Assembly: GCF_000153465.1 (NCBI RefSeq)
Contig: NZ_CH672387.1
Location: 2,705,903-2,769,902 of the forward strand
Reading direction: 5' to 3'
Source of the DNA: Aurantimonas manganoxydans SI85-9A1
GTDB lineage: Bacteria; Pseudomonadota; Alphaproteobacteria; Rhizobiales; Rhizobiaceae
Length of the DNA: 64,000 nt
The notes beneath the pieces were generated by a model that had not been told where the DNA came from, ran no database searches, and saw only the letters and a list, made by a program, of their open reading frames with translations. Shown here in pieces: positions 32,884 to 43,094 of the stretch. Every line of letters begins with the position of its first letter. Position 1 is the first letter of the stretch. Position numbers and translations under genes: made by a program.

Positions 32884-34533
32884 TCAGCGGGTCAGGCGCT
32901 TGTAGGTCGGACGCTTCGGATTGACCGACTCGGGACCGAGGCGGCGGATCTTGTCCTGCTCGTAATCCTCGAAGTTGCCCTCGAACCATTCGACATGGCT
33001 GTCGCCCTCGAAGGCGAGGATGTGCGTCGCCAGCCGGTCGAGGAACATGCGGTCATGGCTGATGACCACGGCGCAGCCGGCGTATTCCTCCAGCGCATCC
33101 TCCAGCGCGGTCAGCGTCTCGGTGTCGAGATCGTTGGTCGGCTCGTCGAGCAGGATGACGTTGGAGCCGGACTTCAGCATCTTGGCGAGATGGACGCGGT
33201 TGCGCTGGCCGCCCGACAGGGTGCCGACCTTCTGCTGCTGGTTCGGACCCTTGAAGTTGAAGTTGCCGACATAGGCGCGGCTGTTCATCTCGTATTTGCC
33301 GAGCTTCATGATGTCGACGCCGCCGGAGATTTCCTCCCAGACGGTGTTGTTCGGCGTCAGGTCGTCGCGGCTCTGGTCGACATAGCCGAGATCGACGGTC
33401 TCGCCGATCTTGATCTCGCCGCTGTCGGGCTTCTCCTGGCCGGTGAGCATCTTGAACAGCGTCGACTTGCCGGCGCCGTTCGGGCCGATGATGCCGACGA
33501 TGCCGCCGGCCGGCAGCTTGAAGGAGAGGTTCTCGATCAGCACCCGGTCGCCGTAGCTCTTGGTCAGGTTCTCGACCTCGATGACCCGGTTGCCAAGGCG
33601 CTCGCCGGTCGGGATGACGATCTTGCCGTCCGCCGGCTTGCGGTTCTCGGCGGCCTCGACCAGTTCGTTATAGGCCCGGATACGCGCCTTCGACTTGGTC
33701 TGGCGGGCCTTGGCGCCCTGCTGGATCCACTCGCGCTCGCGGGTGATGGCACGCATGCGGGCGTCGTCCTCGCGGCCCTCCTGCTGCATGCGCTTCTGCT
33801 TCTTCTCCAGATAGACCGAATAGTTGCCCTCGTAAGGCACGCCATGGCCGCGATCGAGCTCGAGAATCCAGCCCGTGACGTTGTCGAGGAAGTAGCGATC
33901 ATGGGTGATCATCAGCACCGAGCCCTCGTACTCGCGCAGGTGCTTTTCCAGCCACAGGATCGTCTCGGCGTCGAGATGGTTGGTCGGCTCGTCGAGCAGC
34001 AGGATGTCGGGCTTGGACAGGAGCAGCTGGCAGAGCGCGACGCGGCGCTTCTCACCGCCCGAGAGCGGCGCGATCTCGGCGTCCGGCGGCGGACAGCGCA
34101 GCGCGTCCATCGCCATCTCGACCTGGTTCTCCAGGTCCCACAGGTTCTGGGCGTCGATGACGTCCTGGAGCTTGGCGCCCTCCTCGGCGATCTCCTCGGA
34201 GTAGTTCATCATCAGTTCGTTGTAGCGGTCGAGGATCGCCTGCTTGTCGGCGACGCCTTCCATGACGTTCTCGAACACCGTCTTCGACTCGTCGAGATGC
34301 GGCTCCTGCGGCAGGTAGCCGACGGTCGCGCCCTCGGCGGCCCAGGCCTCGCCCGTATAATCCTTGTCTTCGCCGGCCATGATCTTGAGCAGCGTCGACT
34401 TGCCGGCGCCGTTCGGGCCGAGAATGCCGATCTTGGCGTCGGGGTAGAAGGAGAGATGGATGTTCTCGAGGACCTTCTTGTTGCCGTAGGCCTTCGAAAG
34501 TCCGGACATGTGATAGATGAACTGGCGTGCCAT
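32884..34533 (-). CDS. ettA: Energy-dependent translational throttle protein EttA (ABC-F)
   Basis: 549-residue ABC-F ATPase that binds the ribosomal E site and gates entry into elongation according to ADP/ATP. Two ABC cassettes: Walker [20 protein letters not shown] and [19 protein letters not shown], signatures [16 protein letters not shown] and [15 protein letters not shown], Walker [14 protein letters not shown] and [13 protein letters not shown]. The arm and the linker [20 protein letters not shown] (P-site tRNA interaction motif region) match EttA. ATG at 34533 gives the standard MARQFIYHM start. Confidence 0.97.
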   Translation of the reverse strand: MARQFIYHMSGLSKAYGNKKVLENIHLSFYPDAKIGILGPNGAGKSTLLKIMAGEDKDYTGEAWAAEGATVGYLPQEPHLDESKTVFENVMEGVADKQAILDRYNELMMNYSEEIAEEGAKLQDVIDAQNLWDLENQVEMAMDALRCPPPDAEIAPLSGGEKRRVALCQLLLSKPDILLLDEPTNHLDAETILWLEKHLREYEGSVLMITHDRYFLDNVTGWILELDRGHGVPYEGNYSVYLEKKQKRMQQEGREDDARMRAITREREWIQQGAKARQTKSKARIRAYNELVEAAENRKPADGKIVIPTGERLGNRVIEVENLTKSYGDRVLIENLSFKLPAGGIVGIIGPNGAGKSTLFKMLTGQEKPDSGEIKIGETVDLGYVDQSRDDLTPNNTVWEEISGGVDIMKLGKYEMNSRAYVGNFNFKGPNQQQKVGTLSGGQRNRVHLAKMLKSGSNVILLDEPTNDLDTETLTALEDALEEYAGCAVVISHDRMFLDRLATHILAFEGDSHVEWFEGNFEDYEQDKIRRLGPESVNPKRPTYKRLTR

Positions 34534-34705
34534 TGCGCGCTGCCGCTCCGTATCGAGATGGAAAGAGAAGTTGCGCCGTACGTAAGCCATCGGAGCAGGC
34601 GGAGCAACGGCAGCGACGCGAAGAGGCGCGGCAGACGCTCCCTCGCAACAGCGCGCAGCTCGCCTATCCTTGTCGCCAGCCGCAACGCTGCCGAGGAGCC
34701 AGCCC

Positions 34706-35392
34706 ATGTCCATCGCCCTGATCGTGGGGGTCGGCGACGGCCTTTCCGCCTCGCTGGCCCGCCAGCTCGCCGCCCGCGGGCATCATCTGGTGCTGGCCGC
34801 CCGGAACACCGACAAGCTCGCCGATCTCGAAGCCGAGACCGGTGCGACGACCGCCGCCGGCGACGCGGCCGATCCGGCTGCCGTCTGCCGCCTGTTTGAA
34901 CAGGTGGACGGCATCGACGGCGACCTCGCGGTGGCCATCTACAATCCGTCGGCGCGGGTGCGCGGCCCGCTGGTCGATCTCGACCCTGCCGAGGTCCGCC
35001 GGGCGCTGGACGTCACCGCCTATGGCGCCTTCCTCGTCGCGCAGGCCGCCGCCCGGCGCATGCTCGCACAGGGCCACGGCACCATCCTGTTCACCGGGGC
35101 CTCGGCCGGCGTGAAGGGCTTTGCCCAGTCGGCCCCCTTCGCCATGGGCAAGTTCGCCCTGCGCGGCCTCGCCCAGTCCATGGCCCGCGAGTTGCATCCG
35201 CAGAACATCCATGTCGGCCACGTCGTCATCGACGGCGCCATCCGCAATCCCGGCCGCAGCGAGCCGGCCGACAAGCCCGATTCCATGCTCGATCCCGACG
35301 CGATCGCCGAGACCTATCTGGCACTGATCGACCAGCATCGCTCGGCCTGGAGCTGGGAGATCGAGCTGCGCCCCTTCGTCGAGCGCTTCTGA
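34706..35392 (+). CDS. SDR-family oxidoreductase
   Basis: 228-residue short-chain dehydrogenase/reductase-like protein. The nucleotide loop reads VGVGDGLSASLARQLA, a variant of GxxxGxG, followed by AARNTDKLADLEAE. The active-site region is atypical: GASAGVKGFAQSAPFAMGKFALRG has Ser and Lys, but the usual Tyr (YxxxK) is replaced by Phe (FAMGK). It may be catalytically inactive or altered, as in some related glucose/ribitol-dehydrogenase-like annotations. The Shine-Dalgarno GAGGAGCC fits ATG 34706. Divergent from ettA. Confidence 0.85.
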   Translation: MSIALIVGVGDGLSASLARQLAARGHHLVLAARNTDKLADLEAETGATTAAGDAADPAAVCRLFEQVDGIDGDLAVAIYNPSARVRGPLVDLDPAEVRRALDVTAYGAFLVAQAAARRMLAQGHGTILFTGASAGVKGFAQSAPFAMGKFALRGLAQSMARELHPQNIHVGHVVIDGAIRNPGRSEPADKPDSMLDPDAIAETYLALIDQHRSAWSWEIELRPFVERF

Positions 35393-35507
35393 CCGCGGCA
35401 GGCGCGCGCCGTCCCACTGCCCGATCGTCCCCGGCATCGCGGTTGCCAAGCGCGACGCCCTGCCGCATCACTGGCGCCACGAGGGATCGCAAGCGAGGGG
35501 AAGAGAC

Positions 35508-36149
35508 ATGCTGACCGTATGGGGACGCCGGAATTCGTCGAATGTGCAGGTGGTGATGTGGGGCATCGCCGAACTCGGGCTCGAGGCGACACGCCACGAT
35601 GCCGGCCACAAATACGGCGGCACCGACACGCCGGAATACCGGGCGATGAACCCCAACGGCCTCGTGCCGGTGCTCAAGGACGGCGATGACGAGCCGCTGT
35701 TCGAATCCGCCGTTATCCTGCGGTATCTCGCCAGCCGCTACGGTGACGCGCCGTTCTGGCCGGACGACGTCCCGGCCCGCGCCCAGATCGACAAATGGGC
35801 CGAATGGGCCAAGCTCAACATCTGGCTGAATTTCAGCGGCCCGGTGTTCTGGCAGATCGTCCGGGTCCCGGAGGCCGACCGCAACGCGGCCGCCATCGCC
35901 GCGGCGGTCCAGGCGCTCAAGCCGCGCTTCGACATCGCCGAGGCGCGCATTGCCGAACACGGCTACATTGCCGGCAAGGACTTCACCCTCGCCGACCTGC
36001 AGTTCGGCCATCTGCTCTACCGCTATTACGACCTGCCCATCGACCGGCCGTCACATCCGGCCATCGAACGCTACTACGCCGCCCTCACCGAGCGCCCGGC
36101 ATATCGCGAACACGTCATGGTGTCCTACGACGACCTGCGCGTGGTCTGA
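35508..36149 (+). CDS. Glutathione S-transferase family protein
   Basis: 213 residues. N-terminal thioredoxin-like domain (LTVWGRRNSSNVQVVMWGIA, with the conserved cis-Pro and Glu-Ser in NGLVPVLKDGD and PLFESAVILRYLA) and a helical C-terminal domain (FTLADLQFGHLLYRYYDLPI, the N-capping box). The Ser residues near residue 10 suggest a Ser- or Cys-type catalytic residue. Substrate unknown. AGGGGAAGAG precedes the ATG. Confidence 0.92.
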   Translation: MLTVWGRRNSSNVQVVMWGIAELGLEATRHDAGHKYGGTDTPEYRAMNPNGLVPVLKDGDDEPLFESAVILRYLASRYGDAPFWPDDVPARAQIDKWAEWAKLNIWLNFSGPVFWQIVRVPEADRNAAAIAAAVQALKPRFDIAEARIAEHGYIAGKDFTLADLQFGHLLYRYYDLPIDRPSHPAIERYYAALTERPAYREHVMVSYDDLRVV

Positions 36150-36163
36150 TGCCCATGCCCCGG

Positions 36164-36187
36164 CAGCGCCCCTCTCGACGGGCGCTG
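36164..36187. terminator. 8-bp hairpin between convergent genes
   Basis: CAGCGCCC (36164-36171) pairs with GGGCGCTG (36180-36187), loop of eight, 15 bases after the transferase stop. No T-run. Confidence 0.4.
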
Positions 36188-36248
36188 GCCGGCCGGCATG
36201 TCGCGAGCGATCCGGCGGGCGCTTGCTGCCACGTCCGGGGGCCGGCGC

Positions 36249-36530
36249 CTACTGGCAGATAAAGCTCGCATAGACCCAGCCGGTCGGCTCGCCATCGGCC
36301 TCGACGACGTACCAGGACCCGTCGTCATTGGCATCGATGATGTCGACATAGGTCCGCTGACCCAGCCGGGTCAGTTCCGGATAGCGCGAGCCCGGGCCTT
36401 CCCGGACCGACAGGTAATAGTCGCCATTGGGATCGAGGCCGCACACTTCGGCGGCATGGGCAGGCGCCGTGCCCGCCCCGATACGCAGCATGGCCAGCAT
36501 CACTCCCGAGATCGTCGCGGACCGCAGCAT
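36249..36530 (-). CDS. Secreted SH3-domain protein
   Basis: 93 residues. A signal peptide (MLRSATISGVMLAMLRIGAG, cleavage near AHAAE) and one bacterial SH3 domain: YYLSVREGPGSRYPELTRLG, DIIDANDDGSWYVVEADG, GWVYASFIC. Two Cys, near the start and end of the mature part, may be bridged. Such proteins bind peptidoglycan or act as inhibitors; target unknown. Start ATG 36530 gives a clean signal sequence. Confidence 0.85.
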   Translation of the reverse strand: MLRSATISGVMLAMLRIGAGTAPAHAAEVCGLDPNGDYYLSVREGPGSRYPELTRLGQRTYVDIIDANDDGSWYVVEADGEPTGWVYASFICQ

Positions 36531-36699
36531 CGCCTTGAACTCCCTGTGCGCGACGCCGGATCCGTGCCGGCGTCCCGCCATGAGTGGCGTGTCTGGCAGG
36601 GCGTGACCATGCCCCGGCGTCCGGATTGCACGTCCGGGCGTCCGCTCGCGATCACCAGGCGTGGCGCGGCGGGAAATATCGGCTCCGCCGCGTGCGGGC

Positions 36700-39600
36700 T
36701 CAGTCCTCCGCGAGGATCGCCTGGATGCGCCGGGTCAGGTCGCCCATGTCGAAGGGCTTGGTCACCACCTGCATGCCGTGTTCCAGATGGCCGTGATTGA
36801 GAACGGCGTTCTCGGCGTAGCCGGTGATGAACAGCACCTTCAGGCCGGCGCGAATCTGCCGCGCCGCTTCGGCCACCTGCCGCCCGTTCATGCCGTTCGG
36901 CAGGCCGACATCGGTGATCAGCAGGTCGATGCGGGCCTCGGACTCGATCACCTTCATGCCCGACGGACCGTCGCCGGCCTCGAGCGCGGTGTAGCCGAGC
37001 TCCTCCAGAACGTCGACGACCAGCATGCGCACCAGCGGCTCGTCGTCGATGACCAGCACCGTCCTGCCGGTCTCGGTCGGCGCAACCGCCGGCGCCGGCG
37101 GCGCCGCGTCCTCGCTGTCGTCCTTGGTGCCGAGGTAGCGCGGCAGGTAGATGCACACCATCGTGCCCTGGCCGAGCTCGGAATAGATCCGCACCTGGCC
37201 GCCCGACTGGCGGGCAAAACCGTAGATCATCGACAGGCCGAGGCCGGTGCCCATGCCGATCGGCTTGGTGGTGAAGAACGGGTCGAAGGCCTTCTCGACC
37301 ACGTCCGGCGTCATGCCCGAGCCGTTGTCGCTGACGCAGAGCGAGATGTACTGGCCGGGGGCGAGATCGCGCTCTCGCGCCGCGCGCCCGTCGAGCCAGC
37401 GGTTCGCGGTCTCGATGGTGATCTTGCCGCCGTCCGGCATGGCGTCGCGCGCATTGATGCACAGGTTCAGCAGCGCGTTTTCGAGCTGGTTGGGATCGAC
37501 GAGAATGCTCCACACCCCGCCGCCGCCGACGCTCTCGACACCGATCGCCGGCCCCACCGTGCGCCGAATCAGTTCCTCCATGCCGCTGATCAGCGTACCG
37601 GTGTTGGTCGGCTTGGGATCGAGCGTCTGGCGCCGCGAGAAGGCGAGCAGCCGGTGCGTCAGCGCCGCGGCGCGCTTGGCCGCGCCCTGGGCCGCCACGA
37701 GATAGCGGTCGGCTTCGCTCAGCCGCCCCTGCGCCAGGCGCGTGCCCATCAGGTCCAGCGAGCCCGAAATGCCGGCCAGCAGGTTGTTGAAATCATGGGC
37801 CAGCCCGCCGGTGAGCTGGCCGACGGCTTCCATCTTCTGCGACTGGCGCAGCGCTTCCTGCGCCCGCTCCAGCTCGGCCGCGGCGTCCTTCTCGGCGTTC
37901 ACGTCGCGGGCGACCGCGTGGATGAACTGCTCGTCGGGGACGGCGGTCCAGGACAACCAGACATAGCTGCCGTCCCGTGTGCGGTAGCGGTTCTCGAAGC
38001 GCAGGGTCGAGAGCCCCTCGGAGAGCCGGGCCGCCTCGGCTTGCGTCGCTTCGGTGTCGTCAGGATGGATCAGGTCGAGGAAGGAGGTGCCGACGAGGTC
38101 CGCCTCGTCCCAGCCGAGCAGCGTCGTCCAGGCCGGATTGGTGGCAAGGATCGTGCCGTCGAACCGCGCCACCAGCATCAGGTCGGTCGACAGCCGCCAC
38201 ATGCGGTCGCGGTCCGCCGTGCGCTCGGCCACCAGACGTTCCAGGTCCTCGCTTTGCCGCGCCTTGGCATCGCGCGCCTCGACGATGTCCTGCATGTCGA
38301 CGCAGGTGCCGATCCAGCGCAGCGCCGCGCCCTCCTGCGCGGCTCGGGCCGGCACGCAGCGTCCGAGGAACCAGCGATAGACCCCGTCGTCGCGGCGCAG
38401 GCGGTACTCGATCTCGAACGGCTCCTCGGCGGCGCGCCGCTCGTCCCAGACCGCCAGCGCCCGGGCGCGGTCGTCCGGATGCAGCGCCTCGCTCCAGCCG
38501 AAGCCCGCCAGCGCCTCGGCCGACATGCCGGTAAAGGCCTGCAGGAACGGATTGGTGTAGTCGTAGCGCCCGTCGGCATCAGTGGTGAACAGCACCAGCG
38601 GCAGCGCCTCGGCAAAGGTCCGGAAGCGCGTCTCGCTCTCGCGGAGCGCCGCCTGGTTGCGGCGCTGCTCGGTCAGATCCAGCATCGCCCCGAGCATGCG
38701 CACCGCCTGTCCGCTGTCGTCGCGGATCACATGGCCGCGGTCGAGCACATCCGCATAGCTGCCGTCGGCCCGCAGAAACCGGTATTCGTCGACCCAGCTG
38801 GTCTCCGTCCCGTCGATCGCCGCATGGATGCTGGCATCGACCCGCGCGCGGTCCTCCGGATGAATACGGCCGATCCACCATTCCCCGGTCGGCTCGACAT
38901 CTTCCGGCTTGTGACCATAGGCGGTCTCCAGCGCCTCGTTCCAGAGCACGTGGTTGCTGGCGAAGTGCCAGTCCCAGATCGCGTCGTTGGTGGCCCGGAC
39001 CGCAAGGCGGTATCGTTCGGCCGTTTCGCGCGCGACAGCCTCGGTCTGCTTCTGCTCGGTCACGTCGCGGAAGAACACGGCGAGCCCGTCCTCGACCGGA
39101 TAGGCGCGCGCCTCGACCCAGACCGGGCGACCATCGGGCCAGACGTGGCGATATTCCAGCGCCACCGGGACCCGTTCGCTCATCGCCTTCTTGTATTGGC
39201 GGCCGAGTTCGCTGTCCTCGGTTCCGGGATAGAGCTCCCAATGCAAGTGTCCGACCAACTCCTCGCGCGGGCGGCTTTCGATCCGCTGGGCCTCGACATT
39301 GAGATCGATGACCCGGAACTCCCGGTCGAGCAGCGCGAAGCCTTCGCCCATCCCGTCGAGAACGCCCTTGGCCCGCGCCTCGCTCTCGCGCAGGCGGCGT
39401 TCGGCCAGAACCTGGCCGGTGATCTCGTTGCAGGGACAGAAGAAGCCGGCGATGGCACCGGTCTCATCGCGCACGGGGGTGTAGGAGAAGCTGAAATGCG
39501 TCTCCTCGAGATAGCCCCGCCGCTGCATGTGCAGCGTGATGTCGTCCATGTGCACGGGTTCGCCCGCATAGGCCTGGTCGACGATCGGCACCAGGTCGGC

Positions 39601-39903
39601 GCGGATCTCCTGCCAGACCTCCAGGAAGTCGCGGCCCAGCCCTGCAGGGTGCTTCGACGCGAGAATCTCGGAATAGGCGTCGTTGTAGATCAGCGTGCGC
39701 TCCCGCCCCCAGGCGATGAACATGGCCTGGTTGGACGACAGCATGACGCCGACCAGCGTCTTCAGTGCCGTCGGCCAGTGCTGCGGGGCCCCGAGCGGCG
39801 TGTCGGCCCAGGCGAATGTGCGCAGGCATTCGCCCGTCGCGCCGCCGCCGGCCAGAAACGCTGGAATGGCCGTAGAGGCGTTGCCAACCTGCTGATCTGT
39901 CAT
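36700..39903 (-). CDS. Hybrid sensor histidine kinase: five PAS, HisKA, HATPase, receiver
   Basis: 1067-residue cytoplasmic hybrid kinase. Five PAS/PAC units occupy about 30-700 (PAC ends include [51 protein letters not shown] and [12 protein letters not shown]). The HisKA site is [18 protein letters not shown], the ATPase boxes are [16 protein letters not shown] and [22 protein letters not shown]-terminal receiver has [10 protein letters not shown], phospho-acceptor in [11 protein letters not shown] and KPFD. No DNA-binding output. It belongs with the other sensors clustered here but shares no transcript with them for certain. Confidence 0.94.
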   Translation of the reverse strand: MTDQQVGNASTAIPAFLAGGGATGECLRTFAWADTPLGAPQHWPTALKTLVGVMLSSNQAMFIAWGRERTLIYNDAYSEILASKHPAGLGRDFLEVWQEIRADLVPIVDQAYAGEPVHMDDITLHMQRRGYLEETHFSFSYTPVRDETGAIAGFFCPCNEITGQVLAERRLRESEARAKGVLDGMGEGFALLDREFRVIDLNVEAQRIESRPREELVGHLHWELYPGTEDSELGRQYKKAMSERVPVALEYRHVWPDGRPVWVEARAYPVEDGLAVFFRDVTEQKQTEAVARETAERYRLAVRATNDAIWDWHFASNHVLWNEALETAYGHKPEDVEPTGEWWIGRIHPEDRARVDASIHAAIDGTETSWVDEYRFLRADGSYADVLDRGHVIRDDSGQAVRMLGAMLDLTEQRRNQAALRESETRFRTFAEALPLVLFTTDADGRYDYTNPFLQAFTGMSAEALAGFGWSEALHPDDRARALAVWDERRAAEEPFEIEYRLRRDDGVYRWFLGRCVPARAAQEGAALRWIGTCVDMQDIVEARDAKARQSEDLERLVAERTADRDRMWRLSTDLMLVARFDGTILATNPAWTTLLGWDEADLVGTSFLDLIHPDDTEATQAEAARLSEGLSTLRFENRYRTRDGSYVWLSWTAVPDEQFIHAVARDVNAEKDAAAELERAQEALRQSQKMEAVGQLTGGLAHDFNNLLAGISGSLDLMGTRLAQGRLSEADRYLVAAQGAAKRAAALTHRLLAFSRRQTLDPKPTNTGTLISGMEELIRRTVGPAIGVESVGGGGVWSILVDPNQLENALLNLCINARDAMPDGGKITIETANRWLDGRAARERDLAPGQYISLCVSDNGSGMTPDVVEKAFDPFFTTKPIGMGTGLGLSMIYGFARQSGGQVRIYSELGQGTMVCIYLPRYLGTKDDSEDAAPPAPAVAPTETGRTVLVIDDEPLVRMLVVDVLEELGYTALEAGDGPSGMKVIESEARIDLLITDVGLPNGMNGRQVAEAARQIRAGLKVLFITGYAENAVLNHGHLEHGMQVVTKPFDMGDLTRRIQAILAED

Positions 39904-39938
39904 GGTCTCCGCATCGCCTCTGCTACCCCGGCCATCAG

Positions 39939-40094
39939 TTAGTGCCCGTGGCCGTATCCGCCATCCCCGCCTTCCGGCTCTTCGTTGCCGATGAGCCGGG
40001 CGATGGCCGGTGCGGGCGCGGCAGGCGCGCGGTGTCTGGGATATTGCGTTCGCGGGCCGTCTTGAGCGGCCCCTTCAGGCTTCGTATCGGTCAC
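39939..40094 (-). CDS. Possible small protein ending in GHGH
   Basis: 51-codon frame (GTG start) between the two kinase genes, ending GGDGGYGHGH. It is Pro/Ala-rich with a His/Gly tail. No convincing ribosome site. It fills a 323-base gap (39904-40226) that otherwise shows nothing, but composition alone could leave such a frame open. Confidence 0.25.
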   Translation of the reverse strand: MTDTKPEGAAQDGPRTQYPRHRAPAAPAPAIARLIGNEEPEGGDGGYGHGH

Positions 40095-40226
40095 AGAACG
40101 CCCGTTTACGCAAGAGGCAGACCGGCCGAGTCCCACATCCGGCTACCGACCTGCGCTGCCGTGCCGCGCGGACAGGCGCCGCATGGCCCTGCGCCTGGTG
40201 CCCTCCGGCTCGACCGACCCGGATTC

Positions 40227-41399
40227 TCAGATCGGCATGCGGAAGGTAAACCGGGTCTCGTCCCGGGTCGAAGCAGCATCCAGCGTCCCGCCATGGGCCT
40301 CGGCGATCTGCGCGGCGATGTAGAGGCCGAGACCCAGCCCCTGCTGGCTCGGACGCGTGTCGGCGCGAAAGAACGGCTGAAACAGGCTGGCCATCGCCGC
40401 GTCGGGGATCGGCGTACCGTGATTGCGGACCGACAGCTCGAATCCGCCGTCGTCGGTGCGCGCCTCGACCATGATCGGCCGGTCCTCGGCACCGTGGGTC
40501 AGCGCGTTGCCGAGAAGGTTCGACAGGAGCTGGCCGACCCGCGAGCGGTCGCAGGGCACCGGGCGGTCGATCGTCAGATCCACCTCGACCCGGGCATCCG
40601 GCCGAATGGAGCGCAATTCGTCGACCACCTGGCGCAGCGTCTCCTCGATCGGCACATCGGCGTCGCGAGACAGGCTGAGGCCGCCGCCGAGCCGCGACCG
40701 GGCGAGATCGAGCACGTTGTCGATGATGCCGCCCATGCGCACGACGCTGCCGCGCATCAGCCCGACGATGTTCCGGGCGCGCTCGTCCAGCGGCCGCTTC
40801 GCCAGCATACTGACGCCGGCATCGATGGAGGCGAGCGGGTTGCGCAGATCGTGACCGAGAACCGCGATGAACTGCTCGCGCAGATCGGCTACATGGCGGG
40901 CCGACGCCAGTTCCGCCTCGCTGGCCGCCAGCTTCTCCTGGTCGTCGAGATGCGAGGCGATCAGGTCGGCGAACAAGGTGAACGTGCCGACAATCGTCTC
41001 GTCCTTGAGCGTCGCCGGCAGCGGATCGATGGCGCAGAGGGTGCCGAAGAACCCGCCGTCGGCGCGGATGATCGGCACCGAGATATAGCTGCGGAAGCCA
41101 TACATCTGCGGGGTGGGATGATTGCAGTAGGCACCGTCCGTTTCGACGTCGTCGATGATGACGGGTTGGTGGCTCTGCTCGATCTCGTGACAGATGGTGG
41201 TCTCCACCTGCAATTCGTCGCCGGGGGTAAGCCCAAAGCCGATCCGGTCGAGGGAACTGCAGGTCACCCAGCGCTCGCCCGTGACCCGCGCCACGGCGAC
41301 AAAGCGCATCCCCGTTACACGGGCGAGGACATTGAGAATTGTCGGCACCGACGGGATTCGACCTATGGCGTCGATGTCGAACTGCAAATCGGTCTGCAC
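40227..41399 (-). CDS. GAF-domain sensor histidine kinase
   Basis: 390 residues. An N-terminal GAF domain (about 20-165; TTICHEIEQSHQPVIIDDVE, SYISVPIIRADGGFFGTLCA) is followed by HisKA with FIAVLGHDLRNPLASIDAG and an ATPase (LLSNLLGNALTHGAEDRP, QQGLGLGLYIAAQIAEAHGG). Soluble, so likely sensing a small cytoplasmic ligand. No receiver is fused or adjacent; its partner must be elsewhere or be the nearby hybrid kinase's receiver. Confidence 0.93.
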   Translation of the reverse strand: MQTDLQFDIDAIGRIPSVPTILNVLARVTGMRFVAVARVTGERWVTCSSLDRIGFGLTPGDELQVETTICHEIEQSHQPVIIDDVETDGAYCNHPTPQMYGFRSYISVPIIRADGGFFGTLCAIDPLPATLKDETIVGTFTLFADLIASHLDDQEKLAASEAELASARHVADLREQFIAVLGHDLRNPLASIDAGVSMLAKRPLDERARNIVGLMRGSVVRMGGIIDNVLDLARSRLGGGLSLSRDADVPIEETLRQVVDELRSIRPDARVEVDLTIDRPVPCDRSRVGQLLSNLLGNALTHGAEDRPIMVEARTDDGGFELSVRNHGTPIPDAAMASLFQPFFRADTRPSQQGLGLGLYIAAQIAEAHGGTLDAASTRDETRFTFRMPI

Positions 41400-41494
41400 G
41401 CGTCAGAAACTTTCCTGCTGGGTCAACCATTTGTTCCGGCAGATCATGCCGGCTCGGTTTTCAAGGCGCAAGCGCGCGGTCCGCGCCGCCAGCC

Positions 41495-42520
41495 TCATTG
41501 CAGGCCGACGGCGTCGACGATCCCTGCGGCACAGCCGCCCCGCATGCGCGGCGCCGCCCGGATCAGCGCGCCGACATCCGCCTGCGGCGTGATCTCGCCC
41601 TTCAGGCCAATGATCAGGTCCCGCACGATCCGGCGGCCGCCGTCATCGACGCAGCCGACCCGCACCCGCTCGCCAGCGCCGTTGCCGAACGCCGCGTCGA
41701 AGGCCTCGCGGATCTGCGACGCCGTCACCTCCCGCCCGATCGCCCCGGCAAACAGGCGGCGCACCGGCGAGGCGTTGATCGCGCCCAGGACGATCAGCGA
41801 GTCGGCAAAATATTCCTCGGCATCGGCCCGGTAGCAGGTGCCGTGGCGCAGCCATTCGTGGCGGTCGAGGGCGGAGCGGGCGCCGGGCATCGCCTCGGCC
41901 AGCGCCGCCGCGGTGTCGGGCTTCAGCGGCAGCGGGGCGAGGTCGGACCAGCGCCCGGCCTTGTCGAGCCGCTGCTGTGCCGGTGCGACGCCGCAATATT
42001 CGGTGCCGCGCGGCTGTGGCCACAGGCCATGCAGCGAGAAATTGTCGACGTCGAAGCGGCCCTGGTGCTGCGACCGGCATTCGGGCCGCCCCGGCCGGGT
42101 CTCGCAGAAGGCCGGCTGCCAGCTGATCGCCAGCACCAGATCGCGATGGGCATTGCGCCCGGCATCCGCGTCCCGCTGGCTGGCCGGCGCGGATATTTCG
42201 CCGGCCGTCTCGACGCGGCGCACACGCTCGCCGCAGGTCTTGGCGATCCAGCGCCGTGCCGGATCGGCGCCCGGAATCTGGACCTGGTAGTGGCTGCCGT
42301 CGCGGCGGTTCTCGCCGATCAGCCTGTAGGCCCGGTCGACGACCAGCCGCTCTCTCTGCCGGTCGGGACCGCCGCGGATGGACAAAGTCGCGTCGCAGGC
42401 CTCGCGGGCGATGACGAAGCCCTCCAGCGGTTCCTGCGCGCGCGCGCCGCTTGTCCCGGGCCATGCCAGGACCAGCGCCAGCCCCATTGCGATCATGCCG
42501 TTCCGTGCGAAGCCGTTCAT
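41495..42520 (-). CDS. Secreted RNase T2 with extra N-terminal domain
   Basis: 341 residues. Signal peptide to about residue 28, then an unnamed ~70-residue module (31-102) containing two Cys and the block QIPGADPARRWIAKTCG, then the RNase T2 domain. Both active-site segments are present: CAS I FSLHGLWPQ (His164) and CAS II HEWLRHGTCY (Glu222, His226). It should cleave RNA through 2',3'-cyclic phosphates in the periplasm or outside. The N-terminal module is repeated as a separate protein directly upstream (42621-42920). Confidence 0.9.
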   Translation of the reverse strand: MNGFARNGMIAMGLALVLAWPGTSGARAQEPLEGFVIAREACDATLSIRGGPDRQRERLVVDRAYRLIGENRRDGSHYQVQIPGADPARRWIAKTCGERVRRVETAGEISAPASQRDADAGRNAHRDLVLAISWQPAFCETRPGRPECRSQHQGRFDVDNFSLHGLWPQPRGTEYCGVAPAQQRLDKAGRWSDLAPLPLKPDTAAALAEAMPGARSALDRHEWLRHGTCYRADAEEYFADSLIVLGAINASPVRRLFAGAIGREVTASQIREAFDAAFGNGAGERVRVGCVDDGGRRIVRDLIIGLKGEITPQADVGALIRAAPRMRGGCAAGIVDAVGLQ

Positions 42521-42620
42521 GCGGCGTCCTCCTCCCGTCCAGCCCGAGCCGATTGTGCACGCCGGACGGCGATCGGCCAACCGCCTGACGGTCCGCCGCA
42601 GGCGTATGCGCGACTTGCGG

Positions 42621-42920
42621 TCAGGACGCCGCGTTGTCGGCGGCCGCCTCGATCCGGCCGCAGCCGACCGCGACCCAGCGCCGGGCCGGCTCGGCGCCCG
42701 GAATGCGGACGAGATAATGCGTCGCCGGCGCGCCGCTGCGCGCGATCAGCGCATAGGCCTTGCCGGGCTCGGTGGCGACGGTCCCGGGATTGGACGGATC
42801 GGTCAGCGAGGCCAGCGCCGGACAGCGCGCCTCGGCGATGAAGCGGCCGGTCACGGGCGTCTGGGCGGCAACCGGCAAGGCTGCGAGAAGAAGGAGGGTA
42901 GCGAGAACCGTGCGTGTCAT
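42621..42920 (-). CDS. Small secreted protein homologous to the RNase T2 N-terminal module
   Basis: 99 residues: signal peptide (MTRTVLATLLLLAALPVAAQ) and one copy (24-91) of the module found in the downstream RNase T2. The block RIPGAEPARRWVAVGCG matches QIPGADPARRWIAKTCG, and both have a Cys in the first strand (EARCPA / REACDA) and a paired region around Ala-Tyr-Leu (KAYALIA / RAYRLIG). No catalytic residues. It is 100 bases upstream of the RNase gene on the same strand, so co-expression is likely. Confidence 0.78.
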   Translation of the reverse strand: MTRTVLATLLLLAALPVAAQTPVTGRFIAEARCPALASLTDPSNPGTVATEPGKAYALIARSGAPATHYLVRIPGAEPARRWVAVGCGRIEAAADNAAS

Positions 42921-43094
42921 GATCCCGGCGATAGAGCGGAACCACGGCGGACGAAAGGCGAAACCCGCATCAGCGCCCGGCAGCGCACGCGCGCAACGAC
43001 CGGCCGCCCATTCTGCCGCCATTCCGGCCGCCGATCGCCGTGCGCGGCCCGGCGAATCCGGCTATCGTCCGGCATTGCGACGCGGAGAGACGAC

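Noticed and set aside
32995-34899. A 634-codon plus-strand frame opposite ettA
   Set aside because: Antisense shadow of a highly conserved gene; Val/Leu/Asp-rich with no domain.
36661-39942. A 1093-codon plus-strand frame opposite the hybrid kinase
   Set aside because: It mirrors the kinase gene codon by codon and shows no fold or signal; the kinase is certain.
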